Of a DNA stretch of 13,578 nucleotides, positions 12,405-13,578 are shown one piece after another. Where the stretch lies: the NCBI GenBank assembly GCA_049591295.1, contig JBAWEQ010000079.1:1-13578 (forward strand), read 5' to 3'. The translations under genes were made by a program, and so were the position numbers. Numbering within the stretch: position 1 is the first letter of the stretch; each line of letters begins with the position of its first letter. The notes below the pieces were generated by a model, which was not told where the DNA came from, did not search any database, and saw nothing but the letters and a program-made list of their open reading frames with translations. This DNA comes from DTPS01 sp049591295. Its GTDB lineage: Bacteria > Acidobacteriota > UBA4820 > DSQY01.

Positions 12405-13578
12405 CAGAACCTTCGCGTCCCGGTTCCACACCGGAGCGCATCGGCAAGTACGTCATCGAGAGGGTGCTGGGAAGGGGCTCCATGGGCCTCGTCTATCTCG
12501 CCCGGGACCCCACCATCGACCGCTACGTCGCCATCAAGACCATCGCCCTGCCCGACGGCCTGGAGGAGGCCAAGGTGCGGGAGTTCCGCCAGCGGTTCCT
12601 CCGCGAGGCCAGGGCCGCCGGCAAGCTCAACCACCCCTGCATCGTCACGATCTACGAGGCCGACGACGGCTCCCTGGGCGGGGTGCCGTTCATCGCCATG
12701 GAGTACGTGGAGGGCATCCCCTGGAACCTGAAGGTGCGGCAGGGCCGCAAGGCCGATCCGGAGACGGTCCTCCCCCTTTTCCGGGAGCTGGCCTCGGCGC
12801 TCAACTACGCCCACAGGGCGGGGGTCATCCACCGGGACCTCAAGCCGGCCAACATCATCCAGACCCAGGACGGCCACCTCAAGCTCATGGACTTCGGCAT
12901 CGCCAAGGTCCCCACCTCGGAGCTCACCCGCGAGGGGCAGTTCCTGGGCACGCCGGCCTACATGTCGCCCGAGCAGATCATGGGGCGCGGGGTGGACGGC
13001 CGGTCGGATCTCTTCTCCCTCGGCTGCGTCCTGTACGAGATGCTGACCTGCCGGAAGCCCTTCGCCGGCGAGGACATCGCCACCGTCACCTTCCAAATCC
13101 TCAGCGAATCGCCGCCCTCCGTCCTCTCCTGCTGCCCCGAGCTCTCCCCCGAGGTGGACCAGGTCGTCCGCTACCTCATGGCCAAGGATCCGGAGCGGCG
13201 CTACGCCTCGGCCGATCTGCTGGTCCAGGACATCGACGCCTACATGGCTGGCTCCGCCCCGCCCCACGCCGGGACGGGGGTGACGGCCGTCGTTCCTCCG
13301 CCGTCCGGCCAGGAGCACATGGAAGCCACGGTGGTCCAGCCTCCTCCGGAGCTTTCCCCGTCGGCTTCCCCTCCCGCGCCTGCCGCAAGGGCGTCCGGGA
13401 CGGTCCCGTTCCCGCCGGCTGCGGCCGCGGGAGGCGGTGTTCCGGCCGCACCCCGTCCATCGTCGCGAAGGCCGGCGCTGATGCTTCTGATCGCGGGCGG
13501 CGGCCTCCTCGCCGTGCTGCTCCTGCTGGGGGCCGTGGGCGGGGTCCTCTACCTCAGACACAGAGCCGCCGCGCAGAG
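12401..13578 (+). CDS. Transmembrane serine/threonine protein kinase (PknB type), 3' end outside the window
   Basis: The reading frame is open for 392 codons from GTG 12401 to the window end. The kinase domain (about 17-282) has all main motifs: glycine loop GRGSMG (24-29), K46 in AIK, E69 on helix C, HRDLKPAN (144-151) with D146, DFG (164-166) and activation segment GTPAYMSPEQ (183-192). A low-complexity Pro/Ala/Ser linker (about 285-357) leads to one membrane helix (about 359-385) ending in basic residues. The sensor or other extracellular part would follow outside the window. GTG is the only upstream start that keeps the glycine loop whole, and GAGAGG precedes it. It is coupled to the yibQ gene by GTGA. 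It probably phosphorylates cytoplasmic or membrane targets in response to an envelope signal (inference). Confidence 0.93.
   Translation, partial: MTEPSRPGSTPERIGKYVIERVLGRGSMGLVYLARDPTIDRYVAIKTIALPDGLEEAKVREFRQRFLREARAAGKLNHPCIVTIYEADDGSLGGVPFIAMEYVEGIPWNLKVRQGRKADPETVLPLFRELASALNYAHRAGVIHRDLKPANIIQTQDGHLKLMDFGIAKVPTSELTREGQFLGTPAYMSPEQIMGRGVDGRSDLFSLGCVLYEMLTCRKPFAGEDIATVTFQILSESPPSVLSCCPELSPEVDQVVRYLMAKDPERRYASADLLVQDIDAYMAGSAPPHAGTGVTAVVPPPSGQEHMEATVVQPPPELSPSASPPAPAARASGTVPFPPAAAAGGGVPAAPRPSSRRPALMLLIAGGGLLAVLLLLGAVGGVLYLRHRAAAQ

Overview
The window is a GC-rich stretch from a Gram-negative bacterium. An EnvC/YibQ-type division-envelope gene set, a serine/threonine kinase and a fused formiminotransferase-cyclodeaminase (FTCD) together suggest Acidobacteriota. 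That placement is inference only; Myxococcota or another delta-type lineage is possible. Genes are tightly packed. Most long ORFs on the opposite strand are shadows produced by GC-rich codon use.

Left part, minus strand (1-2397): the conserved rimP-nusA-infB translation/transcription operon, read right to left. infB is cut by the window edge after 170 codons. Directly upstream of rimP, a perfect 8-bp hairpin followed by nine U sits 11 nt from the start codon and looks like a terminator or attenuator in the operon leader.

Middle, plus strand (2615-5461): tpiA (triosephosphate isomerase) diverges from rimP. A 279-bp spacer with a terminator-like hairpin and a pyrimidine-rich repeated tract follows. 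Then comes a stand-alone bifunctional FTCD of 610 aa. Its transferase half carries an insert of about 65-75 residues that contains a textbook C2H2 zinc-finger motif, which is the oddest protein feature here.

Right part, plus strand (5658-13578): six genes coupled by 4-20 nt overlaps. They are purA, an alkaline-phosphatase-superfamily phosphodiesterase with a membrane hairpin inside its catalytic region, an EnvC-like LytM protein, a CtpA-like S41/PDZ protein whose catalytic Ser, Lys and Gln are all replaced, a YibQ-type divergent polysaccharide deacetylase, and a transmembrane Ser/Thr kinase cut by the window end. The layout recalls the gpmI-envC-(ctpA)-yibQ cluster of proteobacteria, with a different alkaline-phosphatase-superfamily enzyme in the gpmI place and two members that look like pseudoenzymes. 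I read it as an envelope/peptidoglycan-remodelling module tied to a purine-synthesis gene and to a sensor kinase. That functional reading is inference.

No tRNA, rRNA, CRISPR array, insertion sequence or phage gene was seen.
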